64,000 nucleotides of DNA from Poteriospumella lacustris. Taxonomy: Eukaryota; Sar; Chrysophyceae; Chromulinales; Dinobryaceae. Below are positions 15,001-20,137 of this stretch, piece by piece (the stretch's first letter is position 1; each line of letters begins with the position of its first letter). Position numbers and translations under genes: made by a program. The notes under the pieces are model-generated. The model had not been told where the DNA came from, made no database searches, and worked only from the letters and a program-made list of their open reading frames with translations. The stretch covers positions 22,285-86,284 of the forward strand of contig SMOI01000138.1 in assembly GCA_008000375.1 (NCBI GenBank), given 5' to 3'.

Positions 15001-17234
15001 TGACGCAGCTGCTGACGAGCAACTTCGACGAGCGGCTGACGGCGCTGCGGTCGGCGGTGGAGAACGTCATCGAAGAGAAGTCGGCGATGAAGATGGCGCT
15101 GCTGGAGGCGTACGGCGCGAAGGAGAGCACCGACGAGGTGAAGGACCCGAAGCAGGAGGAGGAGCTGAAGCAGAAGCTGCTGGCGCTCGACGAGGACTTC
15201 ATGCGGCGCCAGGTGCAGGCCGAGAAACAGGCCACCGCCGCGTTGGAAGACCGCCACATGCGCGCGCAAATGGAGCTCCGCAAGCGCCAGCTGCAAGAGG
15301 TCGCGACGATCGTCGCGTTGTACACCGACCCGGCCACGCTGCAGCGGATCCAGGCGTCCTCGGGGCAGTCGCAAGAGGAGGCGCTGCTGGCCTATCAGCG
15401 CAAGATCGAAGACGACAAAAAGGCGCGCGAGGCCGCGTTGGAAGCGGAACGTGTCGCGGCGGAACAAGCGCTGCGAGCGAAGCTGCAAGAAGAAATGGCG
15501 ACGATTCAGCAGGCGATGGAGGCGGAGCGACAGAAGCACGAGGCGGACATCGACCGCAAGCGCCAAGAGATTTTGCGGCAGAAGGAAGAGATGCAGCGCA
15601 AACAGGAGGTGGAGATGGGCTCGCTCGACAAGCAGGAGAAGGCGCGCATCCTGGCGGCCTTCGAGAAGGAAGAGGCGGCCAAGTTGGAGGCCCTGAACCG
15701 CGACAAGGCGGACAAGAAGGCGCGGCTCTCGAATCGCTTGTCGATGCGTCGTGCGTCGACCGCGACGCCGACGACGCCATCGGCGGCGGCGATTGCCGCG
15801 ACGACGCCCGGTGGGCTGCCGGTGCCGTCGTCGCAGCCGTCGGGTGACCTGGTGCGCTCGGGCGAAGCGGTGTCGAAGGCGAAGCCTGCGGCGACGGCGG
15901 CGGCGACGGGTGGCAAGGGCGACACGATGGTCTCGTCGGCGCTGCCCGAGATCATCACGACGCAGATCAGCCAGTCGATGCAGGTCTTCGAGAACAAACT
16001 CGAGAAGATCGAGCGCGTCCTGGCCGCTCTCGAGAAGGGCAGCCTCTTCCAGCAACAGCAGCAGCAGCAACAGGCTCAACAGCAGCCGCCCAGCGCGCAG
16101 CAGTGGCAAGATCTCGCGCTGGGCACCGGCGACGACAGCGCCGCACCGTCGTCACCGAAGGCCCCCGCGGCGCCACCGGCCGCACCGGTGGCACCCGCCT
16201 ACCACGACCACGAGGAGCCGCCCGCGGGCGACGCGTTGGACATCGCGTCCGAGGCGGAGCTGCCGGTGCAGGAGCGCGCCCGGTTGGACTTCGGTCTGCG
16301 CCTCGCGAGCATGGTCGGCGTCCGCAACCTCAAGATCCTCGCGGCCAAGTCGCTGCCGCCGTCGCACGCGACCGGCAACGCCTTCTGCAACTCGTACGCG
16401 TACCAGGCCGACGAACACACGCTCTTCGTCCACCGCAGCCGCTTGACCTCGTCCGGCGACTTCGGCCTCGTGGTGATTCACGCGCTGTCGCACATCAAGG
16501 TCAACCCGCAGGACCTCTCGAACGACCTCGACGTGCGCTTCATGGCCGAGTTCTACAAGAACATGAAGATCCTCAGCCAGGACCTGTACAAGAAGTCGGC
16601 CTCGGCGCAGTCCGCGACGACGATGCTGACGATGAACAACAACCGCGGCATGATGATGATGCAAGGCGGCGGCGCCGTCAACGCGTCGCGTGAGGGCGGC
16701 GGCCTGTCGGCGAACCCGTCGGCGGCGCAGCTCGCGACGGTGAACACGCTGTCGGGTGGCAACGCGGCGACGATCGGCGCGGCGGCGGGCGCGGCGACGC
16801 AGCAGACGCCGCTGCGTAAACGTGCGTCGTTGCGCGGTTCCTTCAGCGGCCTCTCGCCGATGAACACGGGCAGCGCCGCCGTGGGCGCCGGGCCGAACAA
16901 CAACATCCTGCAGGCGATGGCGCACGTCGCGCAGAACTTCGACACGATCGCCGAGGACCCGGCGCAGCTCACGTCGAGCGGCCACGGCCTCGGCCACCAC
17001 CACCCGACGCTGCAGCATCAGTCGTCGACCCTCGCCGGCCTGTCGGCCTCGTCCTCCGCCGCCGTCATCTCGCAGCCCGCGTACCAGCAGCCGCCCGCCG
17101 AGTACTTCTCGACGGAGAGCCTCATGGAGCGGATGAAGCAGTACGCGGCCCAGGGCGGCATCCCCGTCGACTACATCGAGCGCTATTCGCAGCAACAACA
17201 GCAGCAGCAACATCAAGGCGGTGGCGGATTCTAA
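1..17234 (+). CDS. Giant GCC2/GCC3-repeat transmembrane protein with very long coiled-coil tail (5' partial)
   Basis: The frame is already open at base 3 and reads through the same Cys-rich repeat, so the true start lies left of the window; the ATG at 87 is internal. More than 5,740 residues are visible without an intron. Order: CPxGxYC-type repeats typical of GCC2/GCC3 (ephrin-receptor-like) modules, with many N-glycosylation sequons (3 to about 6470); an EGF-like and a Cys-rich segment (6600-7090); a tetrabasic RRRR site (7227-7238); a beta-rich juxtamembrane segment (about 7410-7680); one hydrophobic helix (7779-7848) followed by basic residues; a charged coiled coil (about 8100-15720); poly-Gln (about 16050); a compact conserved-looking domain (about 16270-16600); a low-complexity tail ending in poly-Gln and Gly. 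It is inferred to be a type I surface protein anchored to a cytoplasmic filament-like tail. No specific function can be assigned. Confidence 0.9.
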   Translation, partial: TTTPVICPRGSYCPAETKYFNEFVCPSGMYSNETGLQAIGDCVSCTPGYYCGAPGLPEPTGPCAPGYYCGGGSSIATPFQSENTGLSETYLGDTCVTVSNTTVNDICPPGHYCPEGSSAPTACPPGTNSSVTGLTNVTQCGACTHGYYCPNNGTVFATRQCLPGYYCPSGTGPLDDTLICPTGFYCPLGSHEPIMCNEGSYQDETGQYACKPCPAGYYCLYNTTTPAVCPTGSYCPAGTRYHNEYLCPNGTYNAATGLQHIANCTPCTPGMYCGSRGLTEPTDLCSAGYFCGGGSAVPTPFDSGNTDFAVTYLGDTCVSVSNTTRNDMCPEGHYCPRGSAAPTQCPPGTNSSVTGLTNVTQCAPCTRGFYCPNNGTIFAERKCLSGNFCPAGTGPLLDENLCPTGNYCPFGTAEPVDCPAGTYQDEIGMATCKTCPAGSYCVQETTTPVVCPAGSYCPAGTQYYNEYLCPNGTYSAVTGLQHAANCTPCTAGYYCGSRGLTEPTGLCSAGYYCGGGSSTPTPFDSGNTDFAVTYLGDTCVSVSNTTRNDMCPEGHYCPRGGAAPTQCPPGTNSSVTGLTNVTQCAPCTRGFYCPNNGTIFAERKCLSGNFCPAGTGPLLDENLCPTGNYCPFGTAEPVDCPAGTYQDEIGMATCKTCPAGSYCVQETTTPVVCPAGSYCPAGTQYYNEYLCPNGTYSAVTGLQHAANCTPCTAGYYCGSRGLTAPTGLCSAGYFCGGGSSTPTPFDSGNTNFSVTYLGDTCVSVSNVTINDICPAGHYCPSGSAAPKQCPPGTNSSSNGLTSVAQCPPCTAGFYCPYNGTVYAENSCLAGSFCPSGTGALTADNLCPAGSYCPFHSSEPLACRPGTYQNEIGKTTCNVCPPGSYCLLNAVNPINCPVGHYCSSNNSIPIACPAGTYQSEERQSNCTVCPPGFYCETETVTPVVCPAGSYCPLGTKYPNEFLCPNGTYSAVQGISVITNCTSCTPGYYCGSRGLTAPTGSCSAGYFCGGGSSVATPFDSGKTKLSATYLGDTCVSVSNTTLNDICPAGHYCPEESTAPVPCPIGTNSTATGRESVSQCGECTRGFYCPNNGTIFAERQCMPGYFCPAGTGLLTDDLLCPTGNHCPLGSSQPVDCPAGTYQDEIGMATCKTCPAGSYCVQETTTPVVCPAGSYCPAGTQYHNEYLCPNGTYSAVTGLQHAANCTPCTAGYYCGSRGLTAPTGLCQQGYYCAGGSSSATPFDSRNTGRATTYLGDTCVSVSNYTQNDVCPAGHYCPEGSIAPTTCPPGTNSSLTGLWAESQCSPCQTGYLCPNFGTIFARILCPTGYYCPAGRSYANTSIVCPAGSYCPTGTRYHNEYLCPNGTYSAVTGLQHAANCTPCTAGYYCGSRGLTAPTGLCSAGYYCGGGSSTPTPFDSGNTDFAVTYLGDTCVSVSNTTRNDMCPEGHYCPRGGAAPTQCPPGTNSSVTGLTNVTQCAPCTRGFYCPNNGTIFAERKCLSGNFCPAGTGPLLDENLCPTGNYCPFGTAEPVDCPAGTYQDEIGMATCKTCPAGSYCVQETTTPVVCPAGSYCPAGTQYHNEYLCPNGTYSAVTGLQHAANCTPCTAGYYCGSRGLTAPTGLCSAGYYCGGGSSTATPFTDTATAKYSVTYLGDICTTIVNTTVNNVCPEGHYCPAGSIAPVPCPSGTNSSATSLGSASLCPPCRRGYYCPLEGTVLATRRCTPGYYCPGGVANPVLNSTLLCPNGTYCPLGSESPTYCPEGYYQDEIGRSTCKVCPAGYICSAGTERPSVLCPVGRYCPSGSWMGIYCANGTYGESEGLRNQASCTQCPPGKYCNHGDVKGDCGAGYFCKMGMEFPAPFVNISGYPNGSILLDYLIQLDGGPCYPGHYCPYGTANPISCPNGTVRAAPFGSQASDCGPCPAGYTCEIGNPVPIPCAKGRYCPGSGQVLLCPVGTYNPRFGQYSLDQCDDCPAGYFCNSTGITAYGNWQCPEAYYCPVGTTDPLPCPSGTYRNTVGAASQADCRTCPGGRYCPRATTVYYGCPSGYYCPPGSYNYTVCPGGTYCPSNTSTPIVCPSSYYCPVGSVRPKPCDFGAYCPAGTEFPIPCPAGYKAVTVPNNTLEVLGSLATACEACPPGYYGNDPRRLECYLGLPGYYYLGGTTTDKPTNLTTERGAICPIGYYCPAGSGSPNACPAGTFQSDYGAYNRSQCLLCAENTYQYEEGSGTCFKCSSSSTSPKGSTFCDCIGSNRAFQKTDGFCICNPGYEFVNSNLQVSSTADGSEDCQPIVFPRCSQTETRLYDGSCGTDSFCTSVCGAAGGKISSTFGTCVCNNITSLELICNEDCRNSAAQVFCDGDDLVFRANGVLTTVDPSTLSGQGQINCTAQGDVYSMATTSGSFAGVFGVNSALSSLVSGGRRRRLSSSAALHSPIINPISSFQQRYNASRKTVLPVVSDLDIDGVDHRFLAATYTSSALLSNPLVTIYIGDTIVFDVSNTNYPVYEKDSLLNTNPGFDYTEFRNLATAIAAGITVSVFSFTFIESGTFVFSMSSNPTTLTIISVLDSSIAQSTEAQFVPMSESNLIVSGVKTSSSIVLSPDWDLVAGLLAGMLGMVLLVTGFLYYFRKRAWSTKSTIQLKYRDLNKRGDYEQKGTAADAPSTLAMCCTLAPNPCGCLTSASNKVFATDESSHHDKQKVAGDDLEAAAFRPDEEVEFDDEMLLPELAKHMQSHHDEIDRQLLTQNDMLTNLQDTLKKEVDELKQLMAQTAMELAMSTTNVEQKNKRLSAILIQLKTDTLARGVYENGFDTTEKRIFTCLDQVRSLLTDGAENVAKSIVDDITRQGLSLFDRDEPVAGMTSALMHQASDLLQQIGEYVGTLMIPAVDEEKRRVRASEDTFDGAVRSLHNVVFPMEVLDCRKTSQSSDVATDSQFDSIMTLLRSFSDHVPQFVQLLQEAEGDLCRGIARTADKGNTALVEKEKELANETFRGLLEDLKTALTVLSNALVEKLNVAVESMASGHRDRDALIRAIDAALGALSVTSSAITTADQDVKGLLAPLLEAIKQAQLGNPAAFAAVAAATEEDEAAAKSALDTITEEEEEEPKCLTDVLENENLTEDQKDDLAGAVEQDLEVMQKVLELEKKRQEEEIKAALQSSAIAPAMEVEDDEELARKHAEEQRQLLESLRKDAAASSSEMEATDAAAAAAAATPTAPVSQEKNLKVYLRHVVAMRSKALSSLFSLLEADTGLLQRVNTVRQEKGMSVDATAAINQVTRSFAVDLTGRQEAIEKELAGSFGAVDAAHLETDTVDTFLRSVTDFFGPLRTKLQQWQTQTEKAVSQMEDLRVRELTVLFDGLKGDDVNAILALVRSENFRHAHPAIVHILTHLLAQEEAQLRATVESVYHAFEAGEEKLTALEVSLQGQLHVLHLQAVQVGLELHRQIMYEDFWARKEAERNQWLYESALLSNESADQISARLAEWQHKAMEDEEAWKKQAQAEIQTRMAQEMNRIHQQTNTSSDAAGGANATDLSRLTDYESERARAMINVATSLSHVRAKALETMLSTVFQAQQTWNQTRERVRKLSSESVASAELISVELQHCRLRMVRDVCEHHLSQSALQQQLDMWYGYAVSLNSLNMPHDDTVHRVLDGLGASTREFVEITVRAETLRKRALVLKRSALHRDLESDRMRAMIFAPSSTAEADDPAVSPLAVAVSEYLAMYANVQMHADEDLNALKVATAADIWKRQQDTASLHEEVVRTHEAYLEAVSPLYRAALDTKIAAKTATEKILAAVWQADVNCAEESLSPFKQLVGQMLVQSHVQEEVNALKRQLRQEAEMMERTLEEAELVRLKALAQAQIARQEDLQAKAFDVEVEAVGLAKAAANRQQLEAEYLAAVNEARQKEREKELLKDGYPPKEAKQIAADEAEQRAAQNKADLAKKYAALVEKQKEAIKEDKAEQVKEAQDAKELLAQLAEGQGAPSSVARDNVLQALHAQKAAQEKTAKDDYDRSVLAKVQQLDQQRQAKESALRDELAKKEADRVAELTSQGVGEDQARATAAVERKAAEVSGLQSIAAEHAEDVKRAKAEAEEAFHRAMQDIEDAYKLRTEMLKQGDRFAHDQQHRRLQDRLAARKNQRVNELMRKDGLSLAEAERQVAKEMDAITAEETAKMEQESRRAKDDLLQIVKEEDAARAKAVRANHAENLQHLEDVLVAKKEAEHRRLAQRLAERKRATMDKILNAGDAAALDKDAASIDDSEAQEMKQAGAASLVQKKDDELLLLHRAADATWKAQQEAMRQKEQADVQQLQASLAGQEQARRQELMDKEGLSPEEATLRAKQERQAQEATDLQALHEQHAKARHAAQVQHDEALDREKDVIEERYRAAQQILENGLHAAHDDQHRRLQEKLRHRHRDRVQELTSGPTPLPVAEAEALATQEMEAALVKETHAVNQNLQASKHLAQKALEEDFSAQVEELEHRHAVSLQGLEAALQAKHKNEHSHLQDRLAKRRQQYAQKLVERGVSPQDAQALAADALSDLEQREKADFEAQFAGDAQRQRDELAQERQRFEAEVAEEKQLDQSEMMTLRSTLREQHQRQVMGSDETANALVQNAVQATKGVQNQATQEIDAIRQAYERDLQQLQVNLEAEAAKEKANLAKRLQAKRHRREQELRSQGKGQEEIKHVIEDEEKSQQVELEAKLAAEMNAKLAAKRAEAADAERKIVEAEAAKAHAAAEEAARSKELAQQRIQQLKSQHESEAKALESRMEREHAEREENLKRRLADRRQSQLRQASDAEGKKKLERQLAEEERQRMLELQKELAAEEERRKEEQRREQEAKLAAALGEVKKAEMDAAVAAAKEAAMKAMQEEQLKNEQEQNLKEAQKRREVHSMIESSLKEQEERTKVAQKSKLQDRLAAKKAKRERDMQDAEAKALAELQARQKAEAEAREQARLARMTWVEKVQAVLDRVKTMNVTVSEGEDFCCREVLTQKGLVPETQVNEAVSMILKDRHDAEMTQLLTSNFDERLTALRSAVENVIEEKSAMKMALLEAYGAKESTDEVKDPKQEEELKQKLLALDEDFMRRQVQAEKQATAALEDRHMRAQMELRKRQLQEVATIVALYTDPATLQRIQASSGQSQEEALLAYQRKIEDDKKAREAALEAERVAAEQALRAKLQEEMATIQQAMEAERQKHEADIDRKRQEILRQKEEMQRKQEVEMGSLDKQEKARILAAFEKEEAAKLEALNRDKADKKARLSNRLSMRRASTATPTTPSAAAIAATTPGGLPVPSSQPSGDLVRSGEAVSKAKPAATAAATGGKGDTMVSSALPEIITTQISQSMQVFENKLEKIERVLAALEKGSLFQQQQQQQQAQQQPPSAQQWQDLALGTGDDSAAPSSPKAPAAPPAAPVAPAYHDHEEPPAGDALDIASEAELPVQERARLDFGLRLASMVGVRNLKILAAKSLPPSHATGNAFCNSYAYQADEHTLFVHRSRLTSSGDFGLVVIHALSHIKVNPQDLSNDLDVRFMAEFYKNMKILSQDLYKKSASAQSATTMLTMNNNRGMMMMQGGGAVNASREGGGLSANPSAAQLATVNTLSGGNAATIGAAAGAATQQTPLRKRASLRGSFSGLSPMNTGSAAVGAGPNNNILQAMAHVAQNFDTIAEDPAQLTSSGHGLGHHHPTLQHQSSTLAGLSASSSAAVISQPAYQQPPAEYFSTESLMERMKQYAAQGGIPVDYIERYSQQQQQQQHQGGGGF
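735..4890 (+). repeat. Coding tandem repeat, about 666-bp unit, in the giant protein
   Basis: The block coding for Tyr-Leu-Cys-Pro-Asn-Gly-Thr-Tyr recurs near 735, 1401, 2067, 2881, 3547, 4066 and 4732. Four of the intervals are 666 bp (222 codons), one is about 814 bp and one about 519 bp. Long stretches are nearly base-identical between units, for example 1080-1530, 1746-2196 and 4410-4860. The DNA from 2280 to about 3390 has the same protein layout but many silent differences. The units are therefore a mixture of old and recently homogenised copies. Confidence 0.9.
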
Positions 17235-18675
17235 GCCGCCCATGTGATGTGTATGTGTTTGTGCTGACGTCGCTGGTGCGACCATTTCTTGCGACCCATT
17301 TTATTTACCAGACAAGAGACAAGAGACAAAAGACAAAAGAAAAACGCAGAAAAAACACGTCCCTGAAGAACCCCAAAGAAACAATCAACGAAAAACCGAA
17401 GAAAAACCGAAGAAAACAAAAGAAAATCGAAGAAAAAGAACGATCAATGGCAATGGCGATGAAAGAAAAAAATCCAAGAAACAAAGACCAAAGCCAGCTA
17501 CAAGAACGGCGTGCAGAGCCAACCAGCACATGTACTCTGTACAAGCCACCGAAGAAGAAAATAAACCCAGAAAAAATAACAAGGAATCAACACTCACGAC
17601 GTCGCATTCGTTCACCGCCTCTTCATTTGTTTTCGTGGCAGTGTTACGGCGTCGGTGTCGGTGCTGTGGTCGGTGTTGGTGTAGGTAGTCAAAGGTGATC
17701 GCTGGACGGTCGGTCCGCGAGTATTCTGCTGGTTTCCTATCTCGCCAGTGGGTGCTGCTGTGTGTGTCCTCTGTGTGTTGTGCGCGTGTGTCCTGCATGA
17801 TTCGTTTGCGTTTTTCTTCACCGATCATGATCCACCCTATTGGTTTGCTTCGTTTCTGTTGCCCTCTGCATTGTCGTGTGCGGTGGTGGGGTGTGGTGTA
17901 GGTGTGTTCACCAGAGAAGAGACCTACAGAACCATCCTACCGCCCACCGTGTGCATGTAATCCCATTAATTAGCTTCATTCTTAACACACACCACTGTAC
18001 GAATCATGGCCCACGGTGGCGTCTACCACCGACCTCACGGCATAGCCAGTCTTGTGCGCGAAGTGCGCGTGTGTCCGCAGGCTTTTCAACCGATTCGAAG
18101 GACTTCGTCAGATGGTCGTCGTGTGTACTACAGTAGACTACAATTTGTTGACGCACAAAGACGGAAGCTCAAAGACTAAAATGGTTGGCCAGCAGCGGGT
18201 TAACGCATAACAGAATCACGGTGCTCATCAACAAGACAAAGAAAACGACGCAAAGTACGAAAGATGAGAAGAGAGTAGGATAAGAGGAAGGAGAATGGAT
18301 GCCCACGGGCGCTAAAAATTTGCTCCCCGCCGGAGCGGTAAGCAAGTTGTATTGGAGTTAGTTTTCAACTAGCAATAATCGCTGATCGGTTTACACCTCA
18401 CTTCATACGATCAATGTCCCAAACGCAGGAATATTGAGACACGGCGGTGTGTCGTGCTGTACTTCGTCGCCGCCCCCTCCCGCGCTGTACCGGCAGCTGC
18501 GCTGTAACGGCCACTGTATGGTTTGGACGTCGTCATCGTCGTGAGCGTTCGGACAGGACCGTTCCGAGGCGCGTCCCAGTGATCGATGACATCTACAGTA
18601 TTATCCCATTATGCATATCGCAATATGGTCTGATTGTTAGTCGGGATACCTTGAGAGGACCATTGTGAAACATCC
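17235..18675. other. Intergenic, no gene recognised
   Basis: Follows the stop codon of the giant gene. 17320-17590 is A-rich on the plus strand and may be 3' untranslated sequence. 17630-17900 is rich in GT and TGTG runs. Open frames here are short, biased and lack domain-like content. The last few hundred bases must contain the promoter of the dehydrogenase gene at 18676. I see no tRNA or other RNA gene. Confidence 0.6.
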
Positions 18676-19806
18676 ATGATGATTGTGTTAATGAAGAGAT
18701 TGCTATGTTTGCTGCTTTGTACCAGCGGCTTTGGCCTCTTCGTGCGCTCACCGTCGGCGCTGTTCGCCTGTGCATCGGGGACTGCTGGCAAAGAAGCGTT
18801 GCCTTCCATCACAGCAGGGTTAAGACGCGTCAATCCAGCTCAAAAGGACCGTGACATTGTCGTCTTGATCACTGGGTGCAGCAGTGGCATTGGCGAAGAG
18901 GCGGCGCTGGCGCTGTCGGCTCAGTCGCCACGCTTCAAGGTCTGGGCGACCATGCGCAACCCGACCAAGTCCTCGCTCCCTACGGATCGCCCGAACTTGA
19001 AAGTGGCATCCCTTGACGTGACGAACGAAGAGAGCATCGACGCGGCCGTCCGACACATCGTCGCGACGGACGGGGCCATCGATGTCGTCATCAACAACGC
19101 CGGGTTCGGCGTCGCGGGCAACGTAGAAGTCGTCAAGCTGGAAGAGGCTCAAGAGCTGTTCAACGTCAACGTGTGGGGCGTCGTGCGCTTGTTGCAGGCG
19201 GTGCTGCCGGTCATGCGCACGCGTCGCTGGGGCTACATCATCAACCTGTCGTCGACCTCCGGCGTCCGTGGCATCCCCGCGTTGGATTTCTACACGTCGT
19301 CGAAGTTCGCGCTGGAAGGCATGATGGACTCCCTTCGCTACTCGGTGGCTGCGTACAATATCTCGATCACCAACGTCAACGCGGGACCCGTGAAAACTCC
19401 ATTCGCCGCCCGCTTCGGTTCCGCCGACATTGGCGGGCGTGGCACCCGTGAGGTGGAGGATTCGGACGAGTACTTGCAGCTGCTGACGGACCGCATGATC
19501 GCCGGTCTTCGATATCGCCTCAACGGCCCCGACGCTCAGCCGGCCGCCGAGATCGGCCACCTGTTGGCGAACCTGCTGACGCTGCGCCTCAACGCCAAAC
19601 GCTTGACGGACGTTCCGTTCAACATCGGGTCCAATCACGACTCGCAGCATCTGCTCGAAGAGGTGCGCGTCAACCCCACTGGCTGGGGAGGCGTCTACTC
19701 GGAGATCTTCAAGTCCCTTCCGCCGCTGCCGTCGCCGACGGAGGCCGCCGAACTTCGTCGCCGTCGTTTGCAGGCGACGCAACCATCGCCGCACGACGAC
19801 CTGTAA
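18676..19806 (+). CDS. Short-chain dehydrogenase/reductase, copy A
   Basis: A 376-residue classical SDR. It has the cofactor motif TGCSSGIGE near residue 57, NNAG in the nucleotide-binding core, a catalytic Ser in INLSSTSG and the YTSSK active site. The sequence after YxxxK (NVNAGPVKTPF) resembles 17-beta-hydroxysteroid or retinol dehydrogenase-like SDRs, but the substrate cannot be read from sequence. A hydrophobic N-terminus (about residues 6-22, ending in Gly-Phe-Gly-Leu-Phe) suggests a signal peptide or a bipartite plastid leader. Start: first of two Met clusters (residues 1-2 and 6). There is no intron. It is one arm of an inverted duplication with 24013-25143; the proteins differ only near the N-terminus (residue 3, several around 30-41, and about 50). 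Confidence 0.9.
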   Translation: MMIVLMKRLLCLLLCTSGFGLFVRSPSALFACASGTAGKEALPSITAGLRRVNPAQKDRDIVVLITGCSSGIGEEAALALSAQSPRFKVWATMRNPTKSSLPTDRPNLKVASLDVTNEESIDAAVRHIVATDGAIDVVINNAGFGVAGNVEVVKLEEAQELFNVNVWGVVRLLQAVLPVMRTRRWGYIINLSSTSGVRGIPALDFYTSSKFALEGMMDSLRYSVAAYNISITNVNAGPVKTPFAARFGSADIGGRGTREVEDSDEYLQLLTDRMIAGLRYRLNGPDAQPAAEIGHLLANLLTLRLNAKRLTDVPFNIGSNHDSQHLLEEVRVNPTGWGGVYSEIFKSLPPLPSPTEAAELRRRRLQATQPSPHDDL

Positions 19807-19909
19807 ACGTAATTGACCTGTAGAAACGTGGAGACGGTGGTGTAAAGGACTCGAGAGATGGCAGCGCGGACGATGTCGGAACCTGCGACACCGTCGCAGG
19901 CGGCTCGCA
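18676..19909 (+). repeat. Inverted repeat arm, SDR gene (left)
   Basis: Matches the reverse complement of 23929-25143. Similarity starts at the ATG and ends about 100 bases after the stop, just beyond an ACACCGTCG shared by both copies. The 3' untranslated part differs at only a few positions. Upstream of the ATG the two copies are unrelated. The spacer is about 4.0 kb and contains two other genes. Confidence 0.9.
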
Positions 19910-20137
19910 CGGTTCTTTCTGTACATCTTTGTGGATAAGGAAAGTTTTATTAGGTGGAATAAGCAGCAGTATCAGTACCATTCGTCGTCGTTGCTTTTTG
20001 AGCAAAGAGAACGGAGAACCAAGAAGTTAATAAGCATGCTACCGCTGCACGGCAATGCGTTCCACAATCCTTCCTGATAGAAGATGTGCAGGTGAGCATT
20101 TCCTGTCCACCGTGTGTCGTGAGAGGAAGATCGGAGG

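Noticed and set aside
13134-16109. 991-residue minus-strand open frame
   Set aside because: Leu/Arg-rich antisense of the coiled coil, caused by GC-rich Glu/Lys/Ala codons on the plus strand.
17249-17698. 149-residue open frame after the giant gene
   Set aside because: A Lys/Arg-rich translation of an A-rich probable 3' untranslated region, without a domain or homologous pattern.
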